Source of the DNA: Bacillota bacterium
GTDB taxonomy: Bacteria; Bacillota; Clostridia; Lachnospirales; Lachnospiraceae
DNA length: 36,965 nt
Reading direction: 5' to 3'
Assembly: GCA_023412855.1 (NCBI GenBank)
Contig: JAEZRJ010000012.1
Coordinates: 1 to 36,965, forward strand
Shown here: positions 24,287-31,668 of the stretch, piece after piece
How the letters are laid out: every line of letters starts with the position of its first letter
Position numbering within the stretch: the first letter of the stretch is position 1
The notes under the pieces: model-generated
Database searches by the model: none
Seen by the model: only the letters and a program-made list of their open reading frames with translations
What the model was told of the DNA's origin: nothing
Made by a program: the position numbers and the translations under genes

Positions 24287-25684
24287 TTATTCTTTTGGTA
24301 TGGTTACCGTAAAACAGCTTCCCTCATTTACCTTACTGCTTACGTTAATCGTGCCTCCATGAGCCGTAACGATAGATTTGGCAATGGTCAGCCCTATTCC
24401 TGCGCCGCCCGTCTTACGGCTGCGGGATTTATCTGTCCGGTAAAAACGCTCAAAAACGAGAGATAGCTCTTCCTGCGGGATTCCGATACCGTTATCCTTC
24501 ACCCGAATGTATCCTTCTCCCGGAGCGTCTGCCACCTCGACAGAAATGCTGCCGCCCTCCGGCGTATATTTTATGGCATTTGATAGAAGGTTTATCGTCA
24601 CTTGAAGCATTCTGCTCCTATCTGCCAGGACCACCGCAGCTTCTCCTCCTACGGACATGACAAGTTCCTTCTTCGCCCCTTCCGCTTCCAGTGTTTCGAA
24701 GGCTGCCTTCGCGATTTGCAACAGGTCCGCCTGCTCCTTTTTCAGCTTCAGGTTATCCCCCTCCACCTTGGCCAGGCGCCCCAGATCTGCCACCAGATTT
24801 CCAAGGCGAAGTATCTCCTCATGACAACTGGAAAGCCTTTCCGGCGTAGCCTCCCATACACCTTCCAGCATTGCTTCCAGATGGGAACCTACTGCGGTAA
24901 GCGGAGTACGAAGCTCATGCGCGATATCCGTGGTTAATCTTTTTCGCAGATTCTCCTGTTCGTTTAACGCGTCTGCAAGCTGATTGACGGCGGTTACCAA
25001 ATCGTTAAGCTCTCTGGTATTTGTCTCGCTTTCGAAGCGGATATCGTAGTTTCCTTCCGAAATCTCCTTGGCGATATAAGCAGTCTTCGTCACAGGCCTC
25101 GCTATCCGGCGAGCCATCAGACTTCCCACCACAATAGAAAAAAATCCTGCCAAGGCACCTATTATAAGCAGGATGATATTTAACGTATTGATAAAGAGAA
25201 AGTCATTTTCACTAAAAAAGAAGGGACCGTAATAGGTAATGGAAACAGAGCCCACCTTCTGCCCACCCTGTTCGATATCATAAGTATGGGACACAAAGCC
25301 TCCATCCTTTTTCATTTTCTCCATTCGTGCAGAAATTTCATCCATGACCTGCCAGCATTTGGACATGTCGTGGTTTTCCGCATCCCAGAGCAAATTTCCG
25401 TCTGCATCATAAATTTTTAAAATATAGCTTTCATATAAAGCATACATACCAATGGTATGTAAGAAGTCCTGATTCCAACTGCGAGTGAGTCCATTGTACT
25501 GGGTACCGAGATCACTTACGATATTCTCGCTCCGCACCTGCTCCTGCCTGGCAATGTAGTCCTCGAACTCCTGATTGATGAACCAATTGGAAAATACACT
25601 GCTCAGCGCTACTGTAACAAGCACAATCAACAGTATAGATAAAGACAGCTGGGTCCTTAAACTCCGCATCATTCTAATAACCAT
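24287..25684 (-). CDS. Two-component sensor histidine kinase, HAMP type
   Basis: The 465-residue kinase has a membrane span at about 12-34, an extracytoplasmic sensor of about 130 residues, and a second span at about 164-188. A HAMP linker follows (RRIARPVTK). The HisKA domain has the phospho-acceptor His256 (DIAHELRTPLT). The HATPase domain has the N box (NLLSNAIKYTPEGG, Asn369), DNGIGIP and GAGIGLTIAKS. The sensor loop contains His105, Met107 and Cys110 close together, possible metal ligands. It follows the response regulator after a gap that can form two hairpins. Because the pair sits behind copA and copZ, I infer a copper or cell-envelope metal signal. Confidence 0.93.
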   Translation of the reverse strand: MVIRMMRSLRTQLSLSILLIVLVTVALSSVFSNWFINQEFEDYIARQEQVRSENIVSDLGTQYNGLTRSWNQDFLHTIGMYALYESYILKIYDADGNLLWDAENHDMSKCWQVMDEISARMEKMKKDGGFVSHTYDIEQGGQKVGSVSITYYGPFFFSENDFLFINTLNIILLIIGALAGFFSIVVGSLMARRIARPVTKTAYIAKEISEGNYDIRFESETNTRELNDLVTAVNQLADALNEQENLRKRLTTDIAHELRTPLTAVGSHLEAMLEGVWEATPERLSSCHEEILRLGNLVADLGRLAKVEGDNLKLKKEQADLLQIAKAAFETLEAEGAKKELVMSVGGEAAVVLADRSRMLQVTINLLSNAIKYTPEGGSISVEVADAPGEGYIRVKDNGIGIPQEELSLVFERFYRTDKSRSRKTGGAGIGLTIAKSIVTAHGGTINVSSKVNEGSCFTVTIPKE

Positions 25685-25700
25685 GCCTTTCTCATAGCCT

Positions 25701-25754
25701 GCAAACTTTGGGCCTCAGGCACAAAGTTGCGTGTGAAAAATTCATTTTTCACAC
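25701..25754. repeat. Two tandem hairpins between regulator and kinase genes (hairpin repeat, copy 2)
   Basis: The first hairpin, 25704-25728, pairs AACTTTG with CAAAGTT around a nested GCC TCA GGC. The second, 25731-25754, pairs GTGTGAAAAA with TTTTTCACAC perfectly around TTCA. Its 28-bp surroundings recur at 21151-21178. The second arm ends inside the response-regulator stop codon (25754-25756). Confidence 0.7.
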
Positions 25755-26455
25755 TAATCGCCTCCAAATTTGTAGCCCAGTCCGTGGACGGTCAGGACAT
25801 ATACCGGCTTCTTAGGGTCATCCTCGATCTTCTGGCGCAGGTTTTTGACGTGGCTGTCGATCGCCCTGTCATAGCCCTCGAATTCGCTGCCTAAAGCGAT
25901 TCCTATAAGTTCTTCTCTGGTGAATACTTTTCCGGGATATTTGATGAGCGCCGACAATATTTTAATTTCATTGGGTGTCAGGCTGACTGCATGTCCCGAC
26001 TTCTGAAAAATATTTTTTTCAAAATCCACGATGAAATCGCCGTCATGAAATGAATTTCTCACATTTAACGGCATAAGGTCATTCTGCGTTCTCCGCAAAA
26101 TGGCCTCCATGCGCGCATATAATTCTTTCAGGCTGAAAGGCTTGGTTATATAATCGTCCGCACCGATTTCCAAGCCATACAGCAAATCATTCTCTTCCGC
26201 TCTGGCAGTAAGCATCAGGATCGGTACTCTTGACTTCCTCCGTATCGCCTTACAGACCTCCTCGCCTGAAATATCAGGCAGCATCAAATCCAAAACCACC
26301 AGCGTAATGTTCTCCCTATCGAATATCTCGAGCGCTTTCCCGCCGTTCTCAGCGGGAAAGACATGAAAGTCCTTGCTCTCCAAAAGGGCAGAAATCACCT
26401 CGAGTATCTTAGGTTCATCGTCCACAACCAATATATTTTTACTCACGCCCGGCAT
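25754..26455 (-). CDS. OmpR/PhoB-family response regulator
   Basis: The 233-residue protein has a receiver domain with the acidic pair Asp12-Asp13, phospho-acceptor Asp56 (LVVLDLMLPD), Thr83 and Lys105 (ITKPFSLKEL). A winged-helix DNA-binding domain follows, with LTPNEIKILSALIKYPGKVF, RAIDSHVKNLRQKIEDD and VHGLGYKF. GGAG precedes the ATG by 5 nt. It sits 27 bp behind copZ and in front of its kinase, so it probably belongs to the same transcript as copA and copZ. That position suggests CusR/CopR-like control of copper genes, which is inference. Confidence 0.95.
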   Translation of the reverse strand: MPGVSKNILVVDDEPKILEVISALLESKDFHVFPAENGGKALEIFDRENITLVVLDLMLPDISGEEVCKAIRRKSRVPILMLTARAEENDLLYGLEIGADDYITKPFSLKELYARMEAILRRTQNDLMPLNVRNSFHDGDFIVDFEKNIFQKSGHAVSLTPNEIKILSALIKYPGKVFTREELIGIALGSEFEGYDRAIDSHVKNLRQKIEDDPKKPVYVLTVHGLGYKFGGD

Positions 26456-26482
26456 AGCAGCTCCATTCCTCGAATTAATTGA

Positions 26483-26692
26483 TTATGCGACTACATCGTA
26501 GCCCTGGTCTTCGATTTCCGCTTTAATTTCATCTACGGACACCTTGGAAGCATCGAACTCTACCGCTACCGTCTTGCCCTTCAAATCCACATCAACACCG
26601 GACACACCCGACAAAGCGCCTACCGCGCCGGTAACAGCCTTTACACAATGTTCGCAGGACATACCATCCACATTTAAAATTACTTTTTCCAT
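26483..26692 (-). CDS. copZ: Copper chaperone, HMA domain
   Basis: A 69-residue single-domain ferredoxin-like metallochaperone has the metal-binding loop GMSCEHCVKAV (Cys13 and Cys16) and the typical end IEDQGYDVV. Such proteins carry Cu(I) in the cytosol to the N-terminal HMA domains of CopA. It lies in the same operon as copA, separated by an uncharacterised exported protein gene. The family is certain. The metal is inferred from the neighbours and the CxxC loop. Confidence 0.93.
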   Translation of the reverse strand: MEKVILNVDGMSCEHCVKAVTGAVGALSGVSGVDVDLKGKTVAVEFDASKVSVDEIKAEIEDQGYDVVA

Positions 26693-26751
26693 TTTGAAAA
26701 TCCTCCTATCAGTTCCTTTCGTTTATTTTTTAGTTCTCATATTTTCAATAT

Positions 26752-27477
26752 TTATTCACCTAAATCAAAGGGTTTTAAAAACTTGTACACTTCTACCATC
26801 TTTCCATTTTCCTCGACCTTTACCGTAGCATATGCCCAGCCTTCCACTTTTTCCGGAGAAACGCCTGCCTCTATCAGAGCCTGGGGATCAAGTACGAATA
26901 CGATATCCTTATCCTGTACATCGCCTGTTACAGAATTTGTACTCATATCCTTCGCCCACTCAAACATATTTCCTCCATCCAGCTTCACGCCGAAGTGGTC
27001 CATGGCGGAATGGTAGTTTATTCTGTCTCTATGCTCCTCCACGATCCTCTCATAGGCGGCAAGGGGCGTAGCTGCGGCTCCTTCTTTAATGGTTCCGGCC
27101 TCGAACTTCGTACCGGCCAGCAGCTTATCTCCGGACAAGGTGTAATTATCCGGCAGCTTTCCTGCATCCAGTCCCGCATCGAGAAAGGGCTGTACATCTA
27201 GTTCCAGCATTGCGTCGTAGAGAGGACTTTGACTGTAATCTCCGCTCCATATAAAACGTACCGTTTCATCCGGCGCTTCCAGACTATAACCGTTGTTCGC
27301 CTCATCTATTTTAACACGCTCCGGTATCTTTTGCAAAACCTCTGCAAAAGAAGTGCTGGAGCCCTTTCCAATCACATCCAAACTGCTGTCTGCCGTAGTA
27401 ACAAGAACCAGCAGGAATGCCGCTACAGCCAGCACGGCAACCGCTGCCGCAATAATGACTTTTATATTTTTCTTCAT
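26752..27477 (-). CDS. Uncharacterised membrane-anchored exported protein in copper operon
   Basis: The 241-residue protein has a short Lys-rich N-terminus and one strong hydrophobic segment at about 6-27 (VIIAAAVAVLAVAAFLLVLV). It is probably an uncleaved anchor, with the rest outside the cell. The soluble part has no cysteine. It contains a possible ligand-bearing stretch with His and Met (INYHSAMDHFGV, then GGNMFEWAKDM) and a C-terminal beta segment (GWAYATVKVEENGKMVEVYKF). I recognise no domain. Its ATG begins 1 nt after the copA stop, so it is tightly coupled to copA, and copZ follows. A role in handling or sensing exported copper is an inference from position only. Confidence 0.8.
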   Translation of the reverse strand: MKKNIKVIIAAAVAVLAVAAFLLVLVTTADSSLDVIGKGSSTSFAEVLQKIPERVKIDEANNGYSLEAPDETVRFIWSGDYSQSPLYDAMLELDVQPFLDAGLDAGKLPDNYTLSGDKLLAGTKFEAGTIKEGAAATPLAAYERIVEEHRDRINYHSAMDHFGVKLDGGNMFEWAKDMSTNSVTGDVQDKDIVFVLDPQALIEAGVSPEKVEGWAYATVKVEENGKMVEVYKFLKPFDLGE

Positions 27478-27478
27478 A

Positions 27479-29965
27479 TTAGTTCACCTCTCCTTTCGCC
27501 GTAACCGGCTTGAATCGCTTTAATCGCAATGCGTTAGTCAGTACGGAAACCGAGCTTAAGCTCATGGCCGCCGCTGCAAATATGGGGTTAAGAAGCGGAC
27601 CGCCGAACAAGTAGAGCAAGCCGGCTGCAATCGGAATACCGATTACATTGTAACCAAAGGCCCAGAAAAGATTTTCCTTTATATTCAAAATCGTCTTTTT
27701 GCTTAAATGAATCGCCGTAGGAACATCCATAAGGTCAGAGCGCATGAGCACGATGTCGGCGCTTTCCATCGCCACGTCCGTACCGGATCCGATTGCAATA
27801 CCGATGTCCGCCTGAGCTAACGCCGGAGCATCATTGATGCCGTCACCCACCATGGCAACCTTACGGCCCATTTCCTGAAGTTTTTTCACCTCGCTGGCCT
27901 TATCCTGAGGAAGCACCTCTGCAAGGACGCGGTCAATACCTACCTGACGGGCGATGGCTGCAGCGGTTCTCTTGTTATCGCCGGTAATCATCGCTACCTC
28001 GATGCCCATTTTATGAAGGCTGTCAATGGCAGCCCTGCTGCTTTGCTTTACTACGTCCGCCACGGCGATAATACCTGCTAATTCACCGTCAAGCGCTATA
28101 TACATTGGAGTCTTGCCTTCCTCCGCCAACCGGTCGGAAGCCAATTCTAAATCATTTAAGCCTATATTTCTTTCCTCCATCAGCTTACGGTTGCCTGCCA
28201 AAACGGTCTGACCGCTTATCAGCGCCTCAATGCCGCGTCCCGTAATAGAGGTAAAGCTATCCACCTTGAGAATATCGTATCCTTTCGCTTCTGCCTTGGC
28301 CACAATCGCTTGCCCAAGAGGATGCTCGGAGCTTTTTTCCGCCGAAGCTGCGATTTGAAGCAACTGCTCTTCTTTCGTTCCCGCCGTCACCAATATATCC
28401 GTAACTGTGGGCTTTCCTTCCGTAATCGTACCCGTTTTATCGAATACGATGGTGTTGATTTTATGAGCGATTTCCAATGCTTCGCCGCCTTTGATCAAAA
28501 TACCGTTCTCCGCGCCCTTTCCCGTGCCGACCATAATGGCCGTCGGTGTCGCGAGACCCAGCGCACAAGGGCAGGCAATTACCAGTACCGAAATGAAAAT
28601 GGTCAGTGCAAACTTCACATCTCCGCCTGTTCCAAAGAACCATGCCGTTCCTGCCAGAAGGGCAATGAGGCAGACTACCGGCACGAAATAGCCGGATACG
28701 ATATCCGCCATCTGAGCGATGGGAGCCTTTGAGCCCTGCGCATCCTCCACCAACTTGATAATCTGTGCCAACACCGTATTGCTTCCGACCTTTTCCGCAC
28801 GGAAGCGAATGGTTCCTGTTGTGTTAATGGATGCGGCATAAACCTCGTCGTTTGCCTTTTTATCCACCGGCATACTCTCACCGGTAAGCATTGATTCGTC
28901 AATTGCGGTATTGCCCTCGATTACCGTTCCGTCAACCGGTATCTTCGCACCGGGTTTTACAACAATGATGTCCCCTACTTCCACTTCATCGATCGGTATT
29001 TCCTTTTCTACACCATTATGAATAATAAGTGCCGTCTTGGGCGCCAGCCCCATCAGCTTCTTGATGGCCTCTCCGGTACGTCCCTTGGAGACTGCTTCCA
29101 ACGATTTTCCAAGAAGAATCAAGGTAATGATGACTCCTGCTGTCTCGAAATAGAGGGATTCTACCGCACTAGAGTTTCCTTTCGCAATCTGAAATACATT
29201 ATAGGCACTGTAAATGACTGCGGATGTGGTCCCTACCGCGATGAGGGAGTCCATATTCGGACTTCGCTGCCAGAGGGCCTTAAATCCTATCGTATAAAAT
29301 TTGTAACCCACACCGATGACCGGGGCAACCAGTATGATTTGCAGCATCGCATAAATCAAAGGAAACTGCATGGGATTTAACCCTGCCGGGAATGGAAGGC
29401 GCACGAACTGAATCATGGGAGCCATCGCTATATATAACAGCGGAAGGGAAAATACCGCAGACACGATGAATTTCGTCCAAAGAGTGCGTATTTCCTTCTG
29501 CTTTCGTATTCTGTCCTCGTCGGCCGCATCCGCCTTATTCGCTTCCAAAGCCTGATACCCTGCTTTCTCGATAGCTTCACGGATGGCGGAAAGCCGTACC
29601 TGCTGGGGAAAATAAGACACGGAAGCTTTTTCTGTGGCATAGTTTACCGATACACTTTCTATACCCTCCAGCTTTCCGACTGCCTTTTCCACTCTCTTTG
29701 CGCATGCCGCGCAGGACATTCCTCCGATTGGAATCGTTACGTTCTGGCTGGCGGCTTTTTCCACCACCTCATAGCCTATTTTAGTTACTCTGTCCTTAAT
29801 AGCATTTAGTTCAATCAGGGCGCTGTCATATTCTACGAACAGCTTTTCACTGGCAAGATTCACATTCGCCTGTTCGATGCCATCCAGCTTGCGGACAGTT
29901 TTTTCAATTCTTTGGGCACAAGCTGCACAGGTCATGCCATGTATGTCTAATACTCGACTTTCCAT
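27479..29965 (-). CDS. copA: Copper-exporting P1B-type ATPase
   Basis: The 828-residue ATPase pumps Cu(I) from the cytosol. Two HMA domains come first: GMTCAACA (Cys13, Cys16) and GMSCAACA (Cys85, Cys88). The membrane domain includes the Cu-selective CPC (Cys465-Cys467, in ACPCALGLATPT). The actuator has TGES. The phosphorylated Asp509 is in DKTGTIT. The P/N domains have SEHPLG and MVGDGINDAPALA. The frame is open to 30019, but the extra residues do not fit the family, and AAAGGAG lies 11 nt before the ATG at 29965. A promoter is visible at 30084-30111. It heads a block with an unknown exported protein, copZ and a two-component pair. Confidence 0.96.
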   Translation of the reverse strand: MESRVLDIHGMTCAACAQRIEKTVRKLDGIEQANVNLASEKLFVEYDSALIELNAIKDRVTKIGYEVVEKAASQNVTIPIGGMSCAACAKRVEKAVGKLEGIESVSVNYATEKASVSYFPQQVRLSAIREAIEKAGYQALEANKADAADEDRIRKQKEIRTLWTKFIVSAVFSLPLLYIAMAPMIQFVRLPFPAGLNPMQFPLIYAMLQIILVAPVIGVGYKFYTIGFKALWQRSPNMDSLIAVGTTSAVIYSAYNVFQIAKGNSSAVESLYFETAGVIITLILLGKSLEAVSKGRTGEAIKKLMGLAPKTALIIHNGVEKEIPIDEVEVGDIIVVKPGAKIPVDGTVIEGNTAIDESMLTGESMPVDKKANDEVYAASINTTGTIRFRAEKVGSNTVLAQIIKLVEDAQGSKAPIAQMADIVSGYFVPVVCLIALLAGTAWFFGTGGDVKFALTIFISVLVIACPCALGLATPTAIMVGTGKGAENGILIKGGEALEIAHKINTIVFDKTGTITEGKPTVTDILVTAGTKEEQLLQIAASAEKSSEHPLGQAIVAKAEAKGYDILKVDSFTSITGRGIEALISGQTVLAGNRKLMEERNIGLNDLELASDRLAEEGKTPMYIALDGELAGIIAVADVVKQSSRAAIDSLHKMGIEVAMITGDNKRTAAAIARQVGIDRVLAEVLPQDKASEVKKLQEMGRKVAMVGDGINDAPALAQADIGIAIGSGTDVAMESADIVLMRSDLMDVPTAIHLSKKTILNIKENLFWAFGYNVIGIPIAAGLLYLFGGPLLNPIFAAAAMSLSSVSVLTNALRLKRFKPVTAKGEVN

Positions 29966-30083
29966 CTTGTATTTATCTCCTTTCCATTTCATATCTGCAT
30001 ATTTTAGAATTCCGGCCATTGCGGAATCAGCAACTATTATGCTCTTGCAAGATCATTTTTTGTAATTGCTTTATCATAATTTC

Positions 30084-30111
30084 ATTTTAGCGTAAATAAT
30101 TCTTTTTGCAA
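30084..30111 (-). promoter_or_regulatory. Probable copA promoter
   Basis: TTGCAA (30106-30111) and TAAAAT (30084-30089) are 16 bp apart on the minus strand, about 120 bp upstream of the copA start. Confidence 0.5.
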
Positions 30112-30126
30112 CTACGCACTTTATTG

Positions 30127-30152
30127 TATAATAGTACCTAAAAAGGTACTAT
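30127..30152 (+). promoter_or_regulatory. TATAAT box overlapping a perfect operator-like dyad
   Basis: TATAAT (30127-30132) is followed at once by perfect 8-bp arms ATAGTACC (30131-30138) and GGTACTAT (30145-30152) around TAAAAA. A dyad over the start region is typical of a repressor site. It faces hxlR but also lies just upstream of the copA -35 box. A clear -35 for the plus strand is missing at normal spacing. Confidence 0.5.
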
Positions 30153-30164
30153 GGTGTTTTTTTC

Positions 30165-30314
30165 GTTACTGTTCACACAGTAGCTTAACACTTGCTGTTA
30201 AGCTACGTAAGAACGTGATACAAGAGATGATTTCTGCTTCGCGAAGCGAATTTAAATGCAAAAAGTTTGCATTGCAGAACATCATGCGTTACTGAGAACG
30301 GAGTGAACAGTAAC
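30165..30314 (+). mobile_element. Palindromic MITE-like element family 1, copy 3 (150 bp)
   Basis: The termini GTTACTGTTCAC / GTGAACAGTAAC are perfect. The flanks TTTTTTTC (30157-30164) and TTTTTTCC (30315-30322) match at 7 of 8 positions, consistent with a slightly decayed 8-bp target duplication. Internal arms are GTAGCTTAACA / TGTTAAGCTAC (perfect 11 bp), GATGATTTCTGC / GCAGAACATCAT (imperfect) and TGCAAA...TTTGCA. It lies between a dyad-bearing promoter and hxlR. There is no reading frame. Confidence 0.85.
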
Positions 30315-30334
30315 TTTTTTCCACTTCCCGGCAC

Positions 30335-30363
30335 TTGACCTTTGGTCACCGGCGTTGTATTAT
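30335..30363 (+). promoter_or_regulatory. Plus-strand promoter upstream of hxlR, with dyad
   Basis: TTGACC (30335-30340) and TATTAT (30358-30363) are exactly 17 bp apart. The -35 box overlaps the small perfect dyad TGACC TTT GGTCA (30336-30348). The leader to the hxlR start is about 175 nt. Confidence 0.6.
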
Positions 30364-30543
30364 AGTCCAAATAATTGTTACATCAATATAGGCAATAGAA
30401 AGTTACGAAACTTTTAGTTATGAATCTACTAAGTAATGAATCTACTATATTATTAAAGTTTTGAATACTATTTGGAATATTATGAAATACACAATCGCCT
30501 ATTTTCAATTTGTATATTTGTATAATAAAGGAGGAATGCTGTT

Positions 30544-30885
30544 ATGCTTTATAATTGCCCTGTAGAAACTACCCTTAAAATGATCGGAGGAAAATACAAA
30601 GCACTTATCCTATGGCATTTGATCGGTTCCACGCTTCGTTTCGGAGAGCTGCGCAGGTTTATTCCGCAGGCTACGCCTAAAATGCTCACCCAGCAGCTTC
30701 GGGAATTGGAGGAAGACAATTTGATATGCCGCACGGTATATCCGGTGGTGCCTCCCAAGGTGGAATATTCCCTGACTGAGCTGGGGATGAGCATTCGCCC
30801 TATTTTATCAGCCATGTATGGCTGGGGTTCCGATTATCTTAAAAACAATGGTATAGAAATAAATTGTTCCATGCATCTTGAATAG
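30544..30885 (+). CDS. HxlR-family winged-helix transcriptional regulator
   Basis: The 113-residue protein shows the family pattern: an early Cys (Cys5 in LYNCPVETTL), IGGKYKALILWHL, LRFGELRRFIPQATPKMLTQQLRELE, then the wing VYPVVPPKVEYSLTELG. HxlR-type regulators act as dimers, and several sense thiol-reactive stress through the N-terminal Cys. AAAGGAGG lies 9 nt before the ATG. It is divergent from copA and converges, with a 6-bp gap, on the DUF2318 gene, so it may control either flanking operon or itself. This is inference from location and the dyads upstream. Confidence 0.92.
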   Translation: MLYNCPVETTLKMIGGKYKALILWHLIGSTLRFGELRRFIPQATPKMLTQQLRELEEDNLICRTVYPVVPPKVEYSLTELGMSIRPILSAMYGWGSDYLKNNGIEINCSMHLE

Positions 30886-30891
30886 TAATCC

Positions 30892-31497
30892 TTATTTCCA
30901 ATTGGAGAATATTTGCTCGGATTCCTGTAAAAAGCTGTAAGATATGGTAATGGCGTCATCCGTTACCGTTTTGCTTTCATCGAAAATCGGCCACGGGTTG
31001 CATCCTCCGGCTTCTACTTCCACGCGATCCATCGGGAACTGATTACCGCAGTTTTGACATACCAGTTTGTCGCCCTCCTGCTTATAATAACCTCTGCCGG
31101 AATCATAGCATACCTGACAAGTATTAAAAGCGGTGCGTATGCTTCCATCAGATGCCTTGACTGCAATGACCTCCATATCGATTCCGTCCACCGTAACCGG
31201 ATAAAAAGAGGCTTCCTCTGTAATATCCGAAACGGGAATGACCAGGTCCTCACCCGTCGATGCTTCGGTTTTCACGGCATTCGAAGTACTTTCCTCTATA
31301 GGCTGCTGTACTTTTGCGGTTTCAGATCCAGAAACCGCATTATCCTTCTGCCCGCAAGCCGCCAATAAAAGTGTGGGTAAAAGTATCAAAACTATACATG
31401 CCGCGCCTCTTCTGAATTTCTTTTCTTTTTTTCCTCTACTTATTTCATTACTTTTTCTGTTAGATTTCATAACTATTTTCTTGTTAAGTGAAAACAT
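30892..31497 (-). CDS. DUF2318 lipoprotein, FtrD-like metal/redox domain
   Basis: The 201-residue protein has a basic N-terminus, a hydrophobic segment and lipobox LLAAC (Cys48), so it is a surface lipoprotein. After a linker come two CxxC pairs and a fifth Cys: TCQVC (127, 130), CQNC (147, 150) and GGCNPWP (166). This is the DUF2318 pattern seen in FtrD-type proteins of iron or copper uptake systems. FtrD relatives are predicted electron-transfer partners of a metal permease. Here the partners are the SafE/cupredoxin fusion upstream and a small membrane protein. AAAGGAG lies 8 nt before the start. No terminator is visible in the 6-bp gap to convergent hxlR. Confidence 0.88.
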   Translation of the reverse strand: MFSLNKKIVMKSNRKSNEISRGKKEKKFRRGAACIVLILLPTLLLAACGQKDNAVSGSETAKVQQPIEESTSNAVKTEASTGEDLVIPVSDITEEASFYPVTVDGIDMEVIAVKASDGSIRTAFNTCQVCYDSGRGYYKQEGDKLVCQNCGNQFPMDRVEVEAGGCNPWPIFDESKTVTDDAITISYSFLQESEQIFSNWK

Positions 31498-31541
31498 TTT
31501 CTTTTCTCCTTTTGACTTTTATTTTGTCATTTTAAAGTTCT

Positions 31542-31643
31542 CTATTCTTCCTCTCGCTTTTTATTACGTCTTACGAGAAGCACCCCGATTAAAATCGCTG
31601 CTGCCGGCAAAATACAGTGCCAGTGGCTCAATAAAAAATCCAT
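31542..31643 (-). CDS. Small single-span membrane protein (33 aa)
   Basis: The frame MDFLLSHWHCILPAAAILIG continues with VLLVRRNKKREEE. It is one hydrophobic span with an H-x-H-C-like sequence (His7, His9, Cys10) near its outer end and a charged cytosolic tail. AAAGGAG is spaced 8 nt from the ATG, which strongly supports translation. It lies 25 bp after the SafE/cupredoxin fusion gene and 44 bp before the DUF2318 gene in the same direction, so it is part of that operon. I know no named family. It may be a membrane subunit or assembly partner. Confidence 0.7.
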   Translation of the reverse strand: MDFLLSHWHCILPAAAILIGVLLVRRNKKREEE

Positions 31644-31668
31644 GCTATTAGCTCCTTTCTGCATAACC

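Larger units (their letters stand above)
29966..30543. other. 578-bp divergent intergenic region between copA and hxlR
   Basis: It contains the copA promoter (30084-30111) and a perfect dyad with a plus-strand -10 box (30127-30152). These are followed by palindromic element family 1 copy 3 (30165-30314), a strong plus-strand promoter with a dyad (30335-30363), and two 12-bp direct repeats ATGAATCTACTA 16 bp apart (30420-30431 and 30436-30447). The remainder is A+T-rich, and no gene was seen. Confidence 0.7.

Noticed and set aside
30420..30447. Two 12-bp direct repeats as the start of a repeat array
   Set aside because: Only two units occur, 16 bp apart, with no spacer pattern; at most they are a paired regulatory site.
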